Source of the DNA: CBDUVZ01 sp965370805
Lineage (GTDB): Bacteria; Hydrothermota; Tepidihabitantia; Tepidihabitantales; Tepidihabitantaceae
Assembly: GCA_965370805.1 (NCBI GenBank)
Contig: CBDUVZ010000051.1
Span: forward strand, 1-20,602
Reading direction: 5' to 3'
DNA: 20,602 nt
Shown here: one piece after another, positions 7,402-15,605 of the stretch
Layout of the letters: the number at the start of each line of letters is the position of its first letter
How positions within the stretch are numbered: position 1 is the first letter of the stretch
Translations under genes and position numbers: made by a program
The notes under the pieces: model-generated
Told to the model about the DNA's origin: nothing
What the model saw: the letters and a program-made list of their open reading frames with translations, nothing else
The model's database searches: none

Positions 7402-9086
7402 TCAAGACCGAGACGATTGAGAACGTGCGCGAGCGAACCGACATCGTCGAGTTGGTCGGCAGCTACCTGCCGTTGAAGAAAGTGGGGCGCAACTACCGGG
7501 GATTGTGTCCGTTCCACCAGGAGCGCACTCCTTCCTTCTACGTGAGTCCGGAACGGCAGACGTATCACTGTTTCGGATGCGGGACGGGCGGCAATGCAAT
7601 CAGCTTCGTGATGGCTCACGAGAAGCTGGAGTTCCCCGAGGCAGTCCGGGTGCTTGCCCGGCGACTGGGCATCACGGTGCTCGAAGGCAAAGGGGCCGGC
7701 CGCAATCGCGGGCTCTATGAGGCCTGTGAACAGGCAGCGCGTTTCTTCGAGCGGCAATTGGCAAAGTCCGAGCCCGCGCGCCGCTATCTGGAGAAGCGGG
7801 AGTTGGGTCCGGATACCGTGAAACGGTATCGCCTCGGGTTTGTCCCGGGCGGCAATCGGCTCCGGGGTGAGGCCAGGAAGCGGTCGTGGTCGGAGGATGA
7901 GATGGTCCGGGCCGGGTTGCTGGTGAAGCGCGACAGCGGTCTGGCCGACTACTTCTTCGACCGCCTGATGTTCCCGGTCTTCTCGCGGTCGGGCAAGATT
8001 GTCGGGTTCGGCGCCAGGGTCCTGGGTGACCGGGAGCCGAAGTACCTGAACTCGCCGGACGGCCCGATTTTCCGGAAAGGGGAGAATCTTTACGGCGGAT
8101 TCCAGGCCAAGGGATACATCCGGGAGCAGCCGCCGATTCTCGTCGAAGGGAACTTCGACCTGCTTTCACTCGCCGATCGGGGAATCGTCAATGTCGTGGC
8201 CCCGCTGGGGACTGCTTTGACTCCGGACCAGGCGGCGATGCTGCGACGGTACAACCGCCGGGTCATCGTCTGTTTCGACGGCGACGAAGCGGGTCGCAAG
8301 GCGACGAGACGGGTACTTGACGTGTTGCTGCAGCGGGGATGCGAGCCGCAGGTGGCGGTCATGCCGGACGGCGTCGACCCGGACGACTACATCCGCCGGC
8401 ACGGCGTCGACCGATTCCGGGAGGTCCTGTCGCGGCCGCAGGATATCGTCGAGTTCGTCCTTGCCGGAAAGGAATTCCGGGGCGTTCCTGACGAACGGGC
8501 GGCAGTGCGCGAAGTGGTCGGACTGCTGCGACTCATTGCCGATGATACCACGCGGGAGTTGTACGCCAACCGGTTGGCGGTGAAGTTCAAGGTCGACAAG
8601 GCCGCAGTCCTGCGGGCCGCATCGTCCCGGGAGGGAGAGATCAGGCGCAGGCCGCGTCGGGCCGAACCGGGAGTCGGGTCCAGCCTGGAGGAGAAGCTGC
8701 TGGCCGCAGCGGTTCAGGACGCTTCACTCGCGAAGATTGCCCGTGATTTCCGCATCGCCGACGCACTGACCAGCGACCGGCTCCGGGCGGTCGCGGAACT
8801 GGTGACCGAGCACTGCGACGAACCGGGATTCGGACCGGCCCGGATTCTGGATTTGATTGAGGAGGAGAATACCCGCCGGCTGGTCGCGGGATGGACCTTC
8901 ACCGAGCGGGCGGTGTTGAAGCCGGCCGAATTCGAGATGTGGGCGAAACGACTGCGTGCCGCATGGCTGCACCGGCGGATTGTCGCCGCTCACGAAGATG
9001 GCAAGAGCAGCGAAGTTGAGATGTTGAGCAAAGAGCAGGGTGAGCTGTTGAAGGAAGCGACCCGGGAAAGGAGTAATCGCCAATGA
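7398..9086 (+). CDS. dnaG: DnaG, DNA primase
   Basis: Makes the RNA primers for lagging-strand synthesis at the replication fork together with the DnaB helicase. The 562-residue protein begins with the CHC2 zinc-binding domain (Cys37, His40, Cys58, Cys61; YHCFGCGTGGN). The primase core follows with a TOPRIM fold: acidic residue in VEGNFD near 250, FDGDEAG near 294 and DPDDYI. The C-terminal part, beyond about 420, is the less conserved helicase-interaction region. The usual TOPRIM motif EGYMD reads EGNFD here, with the catalytic Glu and Asp kept. It overlaps mutS2 upstream and rpoD downstream by ATGA on each side. Confidence 0.97.
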   Translation: MIKTETIENVRERTDIVELVGSYLPLKKVGRNYRGLCPFHQERTPSFYVSPERQTYHCFGCGTGGNAISFVMAHEKLEFPEAVRVLARRLGITVLEGKGAGRNRGLYEACEQAARFFERQLAKSEPARRYLEKRELGPDTVKRYRLGFVPGGNRLRGEARKRSWSEDEMVRAGLLVKRDSGLADYFFDRLMFPVFSRSGKIVGFGARVLGDREPKYLNSPDGPIFRKGENLYGGFQAKGYIREQPPILVEGNFDLLSLADRGIVNVVAPLGTALTPDQAAMLRRYNRRVIVCFDGDEAGRKATRRVLDVLLQRGCEPQVAVMPDGVDPDDYIRRHGVDRFREVLSRPQDIVEFVLAGKEFRGVPDERAAVREVVGLLRLIADDTTRELYANRLAVKFKVDKAAVLRAASSREGEIRRRPRRAEPGVGSSLEEKLLAAAVQDASLAKIARDFRIADALTSDRLRAVAELVTEHCDEPGFGPARILDLIEEENTRRLVAGWTFTERAVLKPAEFEMWAKRLRAAWLHRRIVAAHEDGKSSEVEMLSKEQGELLKEATRERSNRQ

Positions 9087-11029
9087 GCACCAAGAAGGAG
9101 GCTACGAGGACGGGAGAGGGCAGGAAGAAAGCCGCTGCGTCGAAGGCCGCCAAGGCGACCAGGGCGGCTCCGAAGAAGAAGCCCCGGAGTGCCGCGGGCA
9201 AGGCCGGGCCGGTCGGTCGGAAGTCCACTGCTGCCGTGAAGAAGGCGGGCGGTGCAAGGAAGCCGAGCGCGAAACCCGGGAAGAAGCCGACTGCCGGCAG
9301 GGCCGCCGTGAAGAAAGCCGGTGCGGTGACGAAGCGCAAGCCGAGCAAGGCCGGCAGGCCGGCAGGAAAGAAGTCGGCCGCACGGACAGGTTCCGCGAAA
9401 GCCCGCGCGCCGAAGCGGAAGGGCACGCGAGCCTTCGGGAAGGCGGTGGTCTGGCTCCAGACAATCCACAAGAAGGCTGCTTCGGACAAGCGGGTGACTT
9501 ATGACGAGTTGGAGGAACTGGCGCCCGAAGAAGTCCTGGTTTCTCCCGATCTCCTGGACCGGTTGATTGACGATCTCGCTCAGGAGGGCATCCGGATTGT
9601 CGACTCCCGCGACGAGGAACCGGTTGTCGTCCGCAAGGGACCGAAGCCGATGATCCAGCGTACCGAAGACCCGACCAAGTCCTACTTCCGGGAGCTGTCC
9701 AAACTGTCCCTGCTCACCCGCGAGGAGGAGATCCACTACTCCAGGGAAATGGAAGAAGGATACGAAGGCGTTGTCGAGTTCCTGTTCCGTCCGACGGCGA
9801 TGATGCGTCAACTGGTGACGGAGTGCAGCACGGTCGAAGAAGGTACCAAGGCGCTTGACCAGATCGCGCGAGTCGAGTTCGAATGCCTGTTCGACCAGAA
9901 GGCGTTGTCGCGGGACCGCCAGCGGTTCGTGATGTACGTCCGGAAGATCGCCCGGGAGGCGGATCGGATTGACGAGACTGCACGCGGCAAGGCGAAATCG
10001 TCGGCCAAGGTGCAGGAGTTACTGGAAGAATCGCAGCGCAAGGTGTTCAAGTGGATCAAGAAGCTTACGCTCCAGCATCACCTCACCAACAACTTCATCA
10101 CTGCCTTCAAGGAAGAGGGCGGCTGGGTCCTGGAGTGCTCCAAGCAGTTGCAGCAGGCCCGCAAGGAAGGTCGGGACAAGACCGATGAGGTGCAGGAACT
10201 TCGCCGCAAGATAAAAGCGAGTCAGAAACACCTCGGCGGGAGTACCACCGAGATCGGGCGGATACTCGCTGAGATGGCGGCGTGTGAGGACCGGATCCGG
10301 GCTGCCCGCGACAAGATGATCGAGGGCAATGTCCGGCTGGTCATTTCCATCGCCAAGCGCTACGTCAACCGGGGACTGGAATTCGCCGACCTGCTGGAGG
10401 AAGGGAACGTCGGACTGATCAAGGCGGTGGAGAAATTCAACTACCGCAAGGGGTTCAAGTTCTCGACCTACGCGACCTGGTGGATCAAACAGGCGATTAC
10501 GCGGGCGATAGCCGATCAGTCCCGGACCGTCCGGGTGCCGGCCCACATCATCGACGCCATCAACAAGGTCGCGAAGCTGCAGCGCAAGTTCATGCAGCAG
10601 TACGGCCGGACGGCGACGGTTGCCGAACTGGCCCAGCGGCTGTCGACACCCAAGGAGAAGATCGAAGCACTGACAAGGATATCGCAGTTCGGCGTATCGC
10701 TTGACAAGCCGGTGGACGATGACGAGTCGAGCTTCATCGGCGACTTCATCTGCGACGAGAAGACGGCCTCGCCTTCCCATGCGGCCGGTGTTTCGCTCCT
10801 CGGCGAGAAGCTGGAAGACGCGTTGAAGGTGCTCTCGAAGCGGGAGGAGAAAGTGCTGCGGCTCCGCTTCGGGCTGGGCGACGGATGCCCGCGCACCCTT
10901 GAGGAAGTCGGCCAGATATTCAATATCACTCGGGAGCGGGTCCGGCAGATCGAAGCGAAAGCTCTCAAGAAGCTCCGTCATCCGGTCAGGCTGAGAAAGT
11001 TCGAGGCGCTACGCGAATTGCTGCAATGA
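9083..11029 (+). CDS. rpoD: Primary sigma factor (RpoD/SigA) with basic N-terminal tail
   Basis: Housekeeping sigma-70 that directs RNA polymerase to -35/-10 promoters. From about residue 117 it has region 1.1 (VVWLQTIHKKA onward), then region 1.2 (DPTKSYFRELSKLSLLTREEE) in two parts around residues 193-215, a non-conserved insert, and region 2 from about residue 410 (EGNVRLVISIAKRYVNRG, FSTYATWWIKQAI). Region 3 follows, and region 4 has its helix-turn-helix near 606-632 (NITRERVRQIEAKALKKL). The first ~115 residues are a low-complexity Lys/Ala/Arg/Pro tail with about 40 basic and two acidic residues. Long N-terminal extensions are known in actinobacterial HrdB/SigA. SD AAAGGAG at 9067-9073 supports the ATG, which overlaps the dnaG stop. 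Confidence 0.97.
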   Translation: MSTKKEATRTGEGRKKAAASKAAKATRAAPKKKPRSAAGKAGPVGRKSTAAVKKAGGARKPSAKPGKKPTAGRAAVKKAGAVTKRKPSKAGRPAGKKSAARTGSAKARAPKRKGTRAFGKAVVWLQTIHKKAASDKRVTYDELEELAPEEVLVSPDLLDRLIDDLAQEGIRIVDSRDEEPVVVRKGPKPMIQRTEDPTKSYFRELSKLSLLTREEEIHYSREMEEGYEGVVEFLFRPTAMMRQLVTECSTVEEGTKALDQIARVEFECLFDQKALSRDRQRFVMYVRKIAREADRIDETARGKAKSSAKVQELLEESQRKVFKWIKKLTLQHHLTNNFITAFKEEGGWVLECSKQLQQARKEGRDKTDEVQELRRKIKASQKHLGGSTTEIGRILAEMAACEDRIRAARDKMIEGNVRLVISIAKRYVNRGLEFADLLEEGNVGLIKAVEKFNYRKGFKFSTYATWWIKQAITRAIADQSRTVRVPAHIIDAINKVAKLQRKFMQQYGRTATVAELAQRLSTPKEKIEALTRISQFGVSLDKPVDDDESSFIGDFICDEKTASPSHAAGVSLLGEKLEDALKVLSKREEKVLRLRFGLGDGCPRTLEEVGQIFNITRERVRQIEAKALKKLRHPVRLRKFEALRELLQ

Positions 11030-11499
11030 GCCGGCTGGGCCTGATTTCGGATACGCACGACCGACTCGGTAAGGTGCGAGCGGCAGTTGAGCTGTTCAAC
11101 CGACTCGAACCCGACTTGGTGCTGCACTGCGGGGACTTCGTGGCGCAGTTCACCCTTGCCGAGTTCGGGAAGCTGAAGATGGGGTTCCTCGGCATATTCG
11201 GCAACAACGACGGCGACCGGGATGCGCTGCGCGAGCGCGCCGGGCAGTTCGGATTCGAACTGGCAGAAGGTCCGCATCGGTTCACCGTCGGCGGCAGGGC
11301 GGTCGTTGTCAGCCACGAGCCGATTGCCGTTCCGACCGATTGCGACTACTACATCCACGGCCATACTCATCGGATGAAACTCGAACCGGGAAGCCCGACG
11401 ATCATCAATCCGGGTGAGGCGTGCGGCTGGCTGAGCGATCGCAGCACTGCCGCGCTGCTCGACACCGAAACCGGCTCGGTCGAGTTCTTCGACTTGTAG
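11026..11499 (+). CDS. YfcE/MJ0936-family metallophosphodiesterase
   Basis: Small calcineurin-like phosphoesterase of 157 residues that uses a two-metal centre to cleave phosphodiesters; the natural substrate of this family is generally unknown. All metal-ligand motifs are present in order: SDTHD near the N-terminus, HCGD, GNND, SHE and GHTH, followed by INPGEACGW, a typical end of the MJ0936/YfcE subgroup. The ATG overlaps the rpoD stop by ATGA, so it is probably translated with it. No signal peptide is seen, so it should act in the cytoplasm. The position between rpoD and rsmI gives no functional clue beyond co-transcription. Confidence 0.9.
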   Translation: MSRLGLISDTHDRLGKVRAAVELFNRLEPDLVLHCGDFVAQFTLAEFGKLKMGFLGIFGNNDGDRDALRERAGQFGFELAEGPHRFTVGGRAVVVSHEPIAVPTDCDYYIHGHTHRMKLEPGSPTIINPGEACGWLSDRSTAALLDTETGSVEFFDL

Positions 11500-11508
11500 G
11501 GAATCCGA

Positions 11509-12234
11509 TTGAGCCGGTCAGGCACCATGAAAGCCGGGTCTCCTTCCTCACTTGAGCCCGGCTTGTACGTTGTCTCCACGCCGATCGGCAATCTCGGCGA
11601 CATGACCGTCCGTTCGGTTGAAGTGCTTGCCCAGGTCGATCTCATCGCCTGCGAGGATACCAGGAGGACAGGGATGCTGCTTCAGCATTTCGATATCCGG
11701 AACCGATTCGTATCCTACCACGAGCACAACAAGCTCAGGCGCACTCCGGAGATAATCGAGATGCTGCGACAGGACAAGCGGGTGGCCCTGGTCAGTGATG
11801 CGGGCACTCCCGGGATTTCGGACCCGGGGTTCTATCTGATTCGGGCCGCGGTCGAAGCCGGGCAGCGGGTCGTGCCGATTCCCGGTGCTTCGGCGATACT
11901 GTCGGCGCTGGTAGTCTCCGGGCTGCCGCTGGACCGGTTTGCCTTCGAGGGTTTCCTGCCGAAACGGGACGGCCGGCGGCGCAAGCGACTCCTCGCGCTC
12001 GCGGAGGAACCGCGGACAATGGTTTTCTACGAACCGGCCCGGAGGCTGGGCAAGCTGCTTGCCGAGATGCTGGAACTGTGGGGGGACCGGAAAGTGGTGG
12101 TCGGGCGCGAGCTGACCAAGCGACACGAGGAGGTAATCCGGGGCAGTCTCAGCGAGGTGGTCGATGCACTGATCGAGCGCGAATTGAAGGGAGAAACAGT
12201 GGTTGTGGTTCAGGGACATGATGGACCGGGCTAA
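11509..12234 (+). CDS. rsmI: RsmI, 16S rRNA 2'-O-methyltransferase (C1402)
   Basis: Tetrapyrrole-methylase-fold enzyme that 2'-O-methylates C1402 in the 30S decoding centre. Family motifs are clear: LYVVSTPIGNLGDMT near the N-terminus, ACEDTRRTGMLL, SYHEHNK, VALVSDAGTPGISDPG, VPIPGASA and FEGFLPK. Later come the ELTKRHEEV and ETVVVVQG blocks. At 241 residues it is slightly shorter than E. coli RsmI. Start choice is uncertain: TTG at 11509 has AGGGA a few bases upstream, while an ATG at 11527 would still leave the full domain. Its 3' end overlaps the next gene. Confidence 0.95.
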   Translation: MSRSGTMKAGSPSSLEPGLYVVSTPIGNLGDMTVRSVEVLAQVDLIACEDTRRTGMLLQHFDIRNRFVSYHEHNKLRRTPEIIEMLRQDKRVALVSDAGTPGISDPGFYLIRAAVEAGQRVVPIPGASAILSALVVSGLPLDRFAFEGFLPKRDGRRRKRLLALAEEPRTMVFYEPARRLGKLLAEMLELWGDRKVVVGRELTKRHEEVIRGSLSEVVDALIERELKGETVVVVQGHDGPG

Positions 12235-12799
12235 GCAGTGGGGTCGGCGGCTGCTGCGGCCGCTGGTGGTCCTGCTGGCAGCTATCGGGGTCTCGCCGAC
12301 GGCGGTCACACTGGCGGCATTGCCGTTGAGCTTGGGAGCAGCCGGTCTTTTCGCAACCGGCCGGTTTTTCTGGGGCGGCGTGGTCGCCGCACTGGCCGGG
12401 CTGTGCGATACGATTGACGGCGAACTGTCGCGGCTGACCGGCTCGGGAAGCAGAAGCGGCGCTTTCCTCGACTCAATCGTGGACCGGTTAAGCGAGAGCC
12501 TCGTACTTGGTGGTCTCCTGTGGTACTACCTGGCGGTCGGTCCACTCTGTGTCCTTTCCGCACTGGCCGCGCTGGTTTTCTCGCTGCTTGTCAGCTACGT
12601 GCGGGCGCGGGCCGAAGGTCTCGGTTTCGAGTGCCGGGTCGGCTGGTTCGAGCGGCCGGTACGGATGCTGGTGCTGCTGGCCGGGGTCTTCATTCTCGGG
12701 CGGACCTACACGCCGGTTGCGCTCGGCATTATCGCGCTGGGCAGCCTGGCGACGGTAGTACACCGGATGATTCACGTCCTCGGGCAGGTGAGGAAATGA
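12203..12799 (+). CDS. CDP-alcohol phosphatidyltransferase (membrane lipid synthesis)
   Basis: Integral membrane enzyme that transfers a phosphatidyl (CDP-activated) group to an alcohol such as glycerol phosphate or inositol phosphate. The signature reads DTIDGELSR then, after a short gap, GAFLDSIVD, matching D-x2-D-G-x2-(A)R-x8-G-x3-D-x3-D with Ser in place of the usual Ala. About six hydrophobic segments flank it. The N-terminal GVSPTAVTLAAL resembles the SPN-x-T start of phosphatidylinositol-phosphate-synthase-like members, but the substrate cannot be read from sequence. TTG at 12203 has AAGGGAG upstream; ATGs at 12218 and 12221 are alternatives. It overlaps rsmI and hflX. Confidence 0.88.
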   Translation: MWFRDMMDRAKQWGRRLLRPLVVLLAAIGVSPTAVTLAALPLSLGAAGLFATGRFFWGGVVAALAGLCDTIDGELSRLTGSGSRSGAFLDSIVDRLSESLVLGGLLWYYLAVGPLCVLSALAALVFSLLVSYVRARAEGLGFECRVGWFERPVRMLVLLAGVFILGRTYTPVALGIIALGSLATVVHRMIHVLGQVRK

Positions 12800-14109
12800 G
12801 CCGATTGCACGATACGGGGCAGAAGAGCGGAACGGCTCCGCGGGTATTGCTCATGGGTATTGCCACTTCGAGCAGGATGCGCTGGGCCAAAGCGGATTCG
12901 CTCGAGGAACTCGCTTCGCTCACCAGGACCGCGGGCGGGGAGGAAGTCGAGCGCCTCGTTCAGGTGCGGCGCAACTACGACCCCGCGACCCTGGCCGGCA
13001 AAGGGATGGTGGAACGGCTGAAACAGGTCTGCCGGCAGTACGATGTGGACCTCCTGATCTTCGACGAAGAGCTGAGCCCGACTCAACTGCGAAACCTCGA
13101 AGAGAGAATCGAGGTGAGGGTTATCGACCGGGCAGCTCTCATCCTGGACATATTCGCCCTGCACGCAAGGACGGCCGAGGCCAAGATCCAGGTCGAACTG
13201 GCCCAGCTCGAATACCGGCAGAGCCGGCTGACGGGTTTTGGCATTGAAATGTCCCGGCTTGGCGGTGGGATCGGCACCCGGGGCCCGGGAGAAACGCAAC
13301 TCGAAGTCGACCGGCGGAGGATCAAGCAGCGGATTGCGGCCCTGCGCAAGGCCCTGGCGCGGATTGACCGGGAGCGGGCGACCCAGCGTCGTCGCCGGTC
13401 GGGTCTGTTCCGGATTGTCCTCGCCGGCTACACCAACGCGGGCAAGTCCACGCTGTTCAACCGGCTCACCGAGGCGGGAGTGAAGGTATCGGACCAGTTG
13501 TTCGCGACGCTCGAATCCAACACCAAGGGACTGGAGCTAAGCCGGCACGTCCAGGTGGTCCTGACCGATACGGTCGGATTCATCCGTAGTCTGCCGCACC
13601 AGTTGGTGGCTAGCTTCCGGGCAACGTTGTCCGAGGTGAAAGAAGCCGACCTTGTGCTGCACCTGGTGGATGCGAGTGGCGACCGGGTCGACCAGCAGGT
13701 TGACGTGGTCAACGATACCCTCGACGAAGTGGGGGCAAAGGGGAAGCCAGTGCTGGTCGTGTTCAGCAAGACCGACCAGGTGTTCGACGATGCGGTTTTG
13801 CAGCGACTGAGGCGGAGCTACGCGGGTTCGGTTTTCGTTTCCGGAAAGACCGGGGAGGGAACCGAGGCGTTGAAATCCCGGATACTGGGCATCGTCGAAC
13901 GCGAGATGGTGACCAGGACCTTCACTGTGCCGGAAGCGCGGACGGACCTTGCGAGCCTGATACGCCGGGCCGGCAGGGTGGTCACCGACAGGAAGCAGGA
14001 CGGTAAACTGCGGTTGGTGGTGCGTGGATTCCGTCCGGTGCTGGGCCGGGTGCGAAAGGAAGTAGACCAGGCACTTGGTCGCCGAACCCGCCGGACAACA
14101 CGGGCCTAG
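12796..14109 (+). CDS. hflX: HflX, ribosome-splitting GTPase
   Basis: Binds the 50S subunit and splits stalled or heat-damaged ribosomes; a heat-shock protein in E. coli. Residues up to about 200 form the HflX nucleotide-binding-like and helical domain (TLAGKG, LIFDEELSPTQLRNLEE, GGGIGTRGPGETQLE, a family hallmark). The G domain follows: G1 GYTNAGKST from residue 211, G3 DTVGFI, the family segment LPHQLVASFRATL, and G5 SGKTGEG. G4 reads SKTD (324-327) where NKxD is usual. ATG at 12796 overlaps the previous stop by ATGA. The frame is open further upstream to 12520, but that stretch is antisense-free overlap with the phosphatidyltransferase and is not family-like. Confidence 0.95.
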   Translation: MSRLHDTGQKSGTAPRVLLMGIATSSRMRWAKADSLEELASLTRTAGGEEVERLVQVRRNYDPATLAGKGMVERLKQVCRQYDVDLLIFDEELSPTQLRNLEERIEVRVIDRAALILDIFALHARTAEAKIQVELAQLEYRQSRLTGFGIEMSRLGGGIGTRGPGETQLEVDRRRIKQRIAALRKALARIDRERATQRRRRSGLFRIVLAGYTNAGKSTLFNRLTEAGVKVSDQLFATLESNTKGLELSRHVQVVLTDTVGFIRSLPHQLVASFRATLSEVKEADLVLHLVDASGDRVDQQVDVVNDTLDEVGAKGKPVLVVFSKTDQVFDDAVLQRLRRSYAGSVFVSGKTGEGTEALKSRILGIVEREMVTRTFTVPEARTDLASLIRRAGRVVTDRKQDGKLRLVVRGFRPVLGRVRKEVDQALGRRTRRTTRA

Positions 14110-14170
14110 CGGTACATCCGGCGACCGTTGGGCCGGCGCGGTTTCCTTCCGTCCGTGCGAATCAATTAGT

Positions 14171-14201
14171 ACGCCCGCTCTGCCTGGGGCAGAACGGGCG
14201 T
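14171..14201. terminator. Hairpin between convergent hflX and ferredoxin
   Basis: ACGCCCG at 14171-14177 pairs with CGGGCGT at 14195-14201, then one mismatch, then TCTGCC (14179-14184) pairs with GGCAGA (14188-14193) around a 3-nt loop. It sits between the two convergent stop codons. No long T-run follows on either side (the minus-strand flank ACTAATTGATT is the better one), so it may act as a bidirectional pause or terminator. Confidence 0.7.
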
Positions 14202-14221
14202 CCGATTCCGGCTGACTCGGC

Positions 14222-14410
14222 CTATTCCTCGAGCTTGATTGCTTCGACCGGGCAGTCCTCAGCAGCCTGCCGTACGTCTTCCTCGGCTCCTTCGGGAACG
14301 ATGTCCACCTTGACCTCGGCGACGTCATCCTTCATCTCGAAGATGTCCGGGCAGGAGCCGCTGCACAGCTCGCAGCCGCTGCAGAGTTCCTTATCCACAG
14401 AGACTTTCAC
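14222..14410 (-). CDS. Single-cluster [4Fe-4S] ferredoxin
   Basis: Small electron carrier of 62 residues, resembling the monocluster ferredoxins of Thermotoga type. Cluster ligands are Cys10, Cys13 and Cys16 (CSGCELC) plus Cys53 in the C-terminal CPVEAI. Cys20, preceding Pro21, is the position that in Thermotoga ferredoxin forms a disulfide rather than binding iron; here its second disulfide partner is not obvious. The chain between is acidic, as usual. GTG at 14408-14410 is chosen because AGGAGGT (14415-14421) precedes it closely. It follows prfB and has its own candidate promoter. Redox partners are not apparent in the window. Confidence 0.93.
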   Translation of the reverse strand: MKVSVDKELCSGCELCSGSCPDIFEMKDDVAEVKVDIVPEGAEEDVRQAAEDCPVEAIKLEE

Positions 14411-14469
14411 CGCTACCTCCTCTTGGTAATGCTTCCGGAAATGTGATCTTCAGACTCATAACGCTGCAT

Positions 14470-14497
14470 GTAATACTCCCCGCAGCCGGTTTGTCAA
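14470..14497 (-). promoter_or_regulatory. Candidate sigma-70 promoter for the ferredoxin gene
   Basis: On the minus strand TTGACA (14497-14492) is followed after 16 bases by TATTAC (14475-14470). The -35 is a perfect consensus and overlaps the prfB stop codon; the -10 matches four of six positions. Transcription would start near 14463, about 50 bases before the ferredoxin GTG. Confidence 0.5.
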
Positions 14498-15598
14498 GAG
14501 TTGCGTTTGGTGGAATCCGCCTGGGCGGTACTGGTAAGATAGGCGTGGACGAACTGCTCGATCCTGCCGTTCATTACTCCTTCGATATCCCGGACTTCGA
14601 GATTGGTGCGGTGGTCCTTGACCAACTGGTACGGGAAGAACACGTAGGAGCGGATCTGGTGTCCCCAGGCGATATCGGTCTTCGCCGCATCGAGTTTCTT
14701 TCGTTCGGCGTCCTGCTGCCGCTTGTAGAAGTCGAACAGGCGGGCGCGCAGGATTTTCAGGGCATTCTGTTTGTTCTGGAACTGGGACCGTTCGTTCTGG
14801 CAGGTTACGGTGATACGGGTCGGAACGTGGGTCATCCGGACCGCGGAGCTCACTTTGTTGACGTTCTGGCCGCCATGGCCGCCGGCGCGGTAGGTATCGA
14901 CTTTCAGGTCGTTCGGATCGATTTCCACTTCAATATCCTCGACTTCGGGGTAGATCGAAACCGCGGCGAAGCTCGTGTGACGGCGCTGATTGGCGTCGAA
15001 CGGCGACGTCCGGACCAGCCGGTGCACGCCGGCTTCCGACTTGAGCAGGCCGTAGGCATTGGTGCCGGTCACTTCGATAGTGGCATCCTTGATGCCCGCT
15101 TCCTCGTTGGACTGGAGGTCGAGAACCCGGTAGGACAATCCGCTCTGGTTATCGATGTACCGGGTCAGCATCCGGTAGAGCATTTCGGCCCAGTCGCAGG
15201 ATTCGGTGCCGCCGGCGCCCGGGTGAATCGTCATTATCGCCGGGCGGGCGTCTTCGGGAGAAGCGAACATCCCGCGTTCCTCCAGCACCCGGAGTTCCGA
15301 CCGGATCCGCTCCAGGTTCTCATTCAGTTCCCCGGCGGTCGCCTCGTCGGAGCCGAACAGGGCTTCCATCTCCCCGGCGTCCCGGATCTCCTTATCCAGC
15401 CGGCCGACGTGGTCCACCAGGTCCTGCAGGACGGCGATGCGCTGCATGATCGACCGGGCGTGAGACGGGTCGTCCCAGAACCCGGGCAGGCTGGTTTTGG
15501 TTGTGAGTCGGACTAGTTCCTGCTCACTGCCGGGCAGGTCAAAGAAACTCCCTCAGCCGGTGCAGTCGACCGGCCAGGGTGTCGGTCTGCTCGGACAC
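14494..15598 (-). CDS. prfB: Peptide chain release factor 2 (RF2), with programmed +1 frameshift
   Basis: RF2 reads UAA and UGA and triggers peptide release. The catalytic motif GGQ appears in RAGGHGGQNVNKVSS and the stop-codon recognition motif SPF in TSPFDANQRRHTSF, which identifies RF2 and not RF1. Translation starts at GTG 15598-15596, seven bases after the rpmE stop, and runs 19 codons (MSEQTDTLAGRLHRLREFL) to an in-frame TGA at 15541-15539. A +1 shift at CTT TGA C continues as DLPGSEQELV and reaches the conserved PGFWDDP and IMQR. The joined product is about 367 residues, the normal RF2 size. Reading only the downstream frame from ATG 15447 would miss the N-terminus. The gene itself ends in TGA. 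Confidence 0.95.
15538..15553 (-). promoter_or_regulatory. prfB programmed +1 frameshift site
   Basis: The minus strand reads AGG GAG TTT CTT TGA C. It has the three known elements: a Shine-Dalgarno-like AGGGAG, a three-base spacer, and the slippery CTT before a TGA followed by C. E. coli prfB has AGGGGG-TAT-CTT-TGA-C at the same spacing. When RF2 is scarce the ribosome pauses at TGA and slips to GAC, so RF2 regulates its own level. Confidence 0.95.
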
Positions 15599-15605
15599 GG
15601 GGGAG

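Noticed and set aside
12520..12795. Possible N-terminal extension of HflX upstream of 12796
   Set aside because: The extension would overlap most of the phosphatidyltransferase gene and is not HflX-like; ATG 12796 has an SD-like AGGTGAGG and an ATGA overlap.
14443..15516. Plus-strand open frame opposite prfB
   Set aside because: The minus strand carries RF2 with GGQ and SPF motifs; the plus-strand product has no family features.
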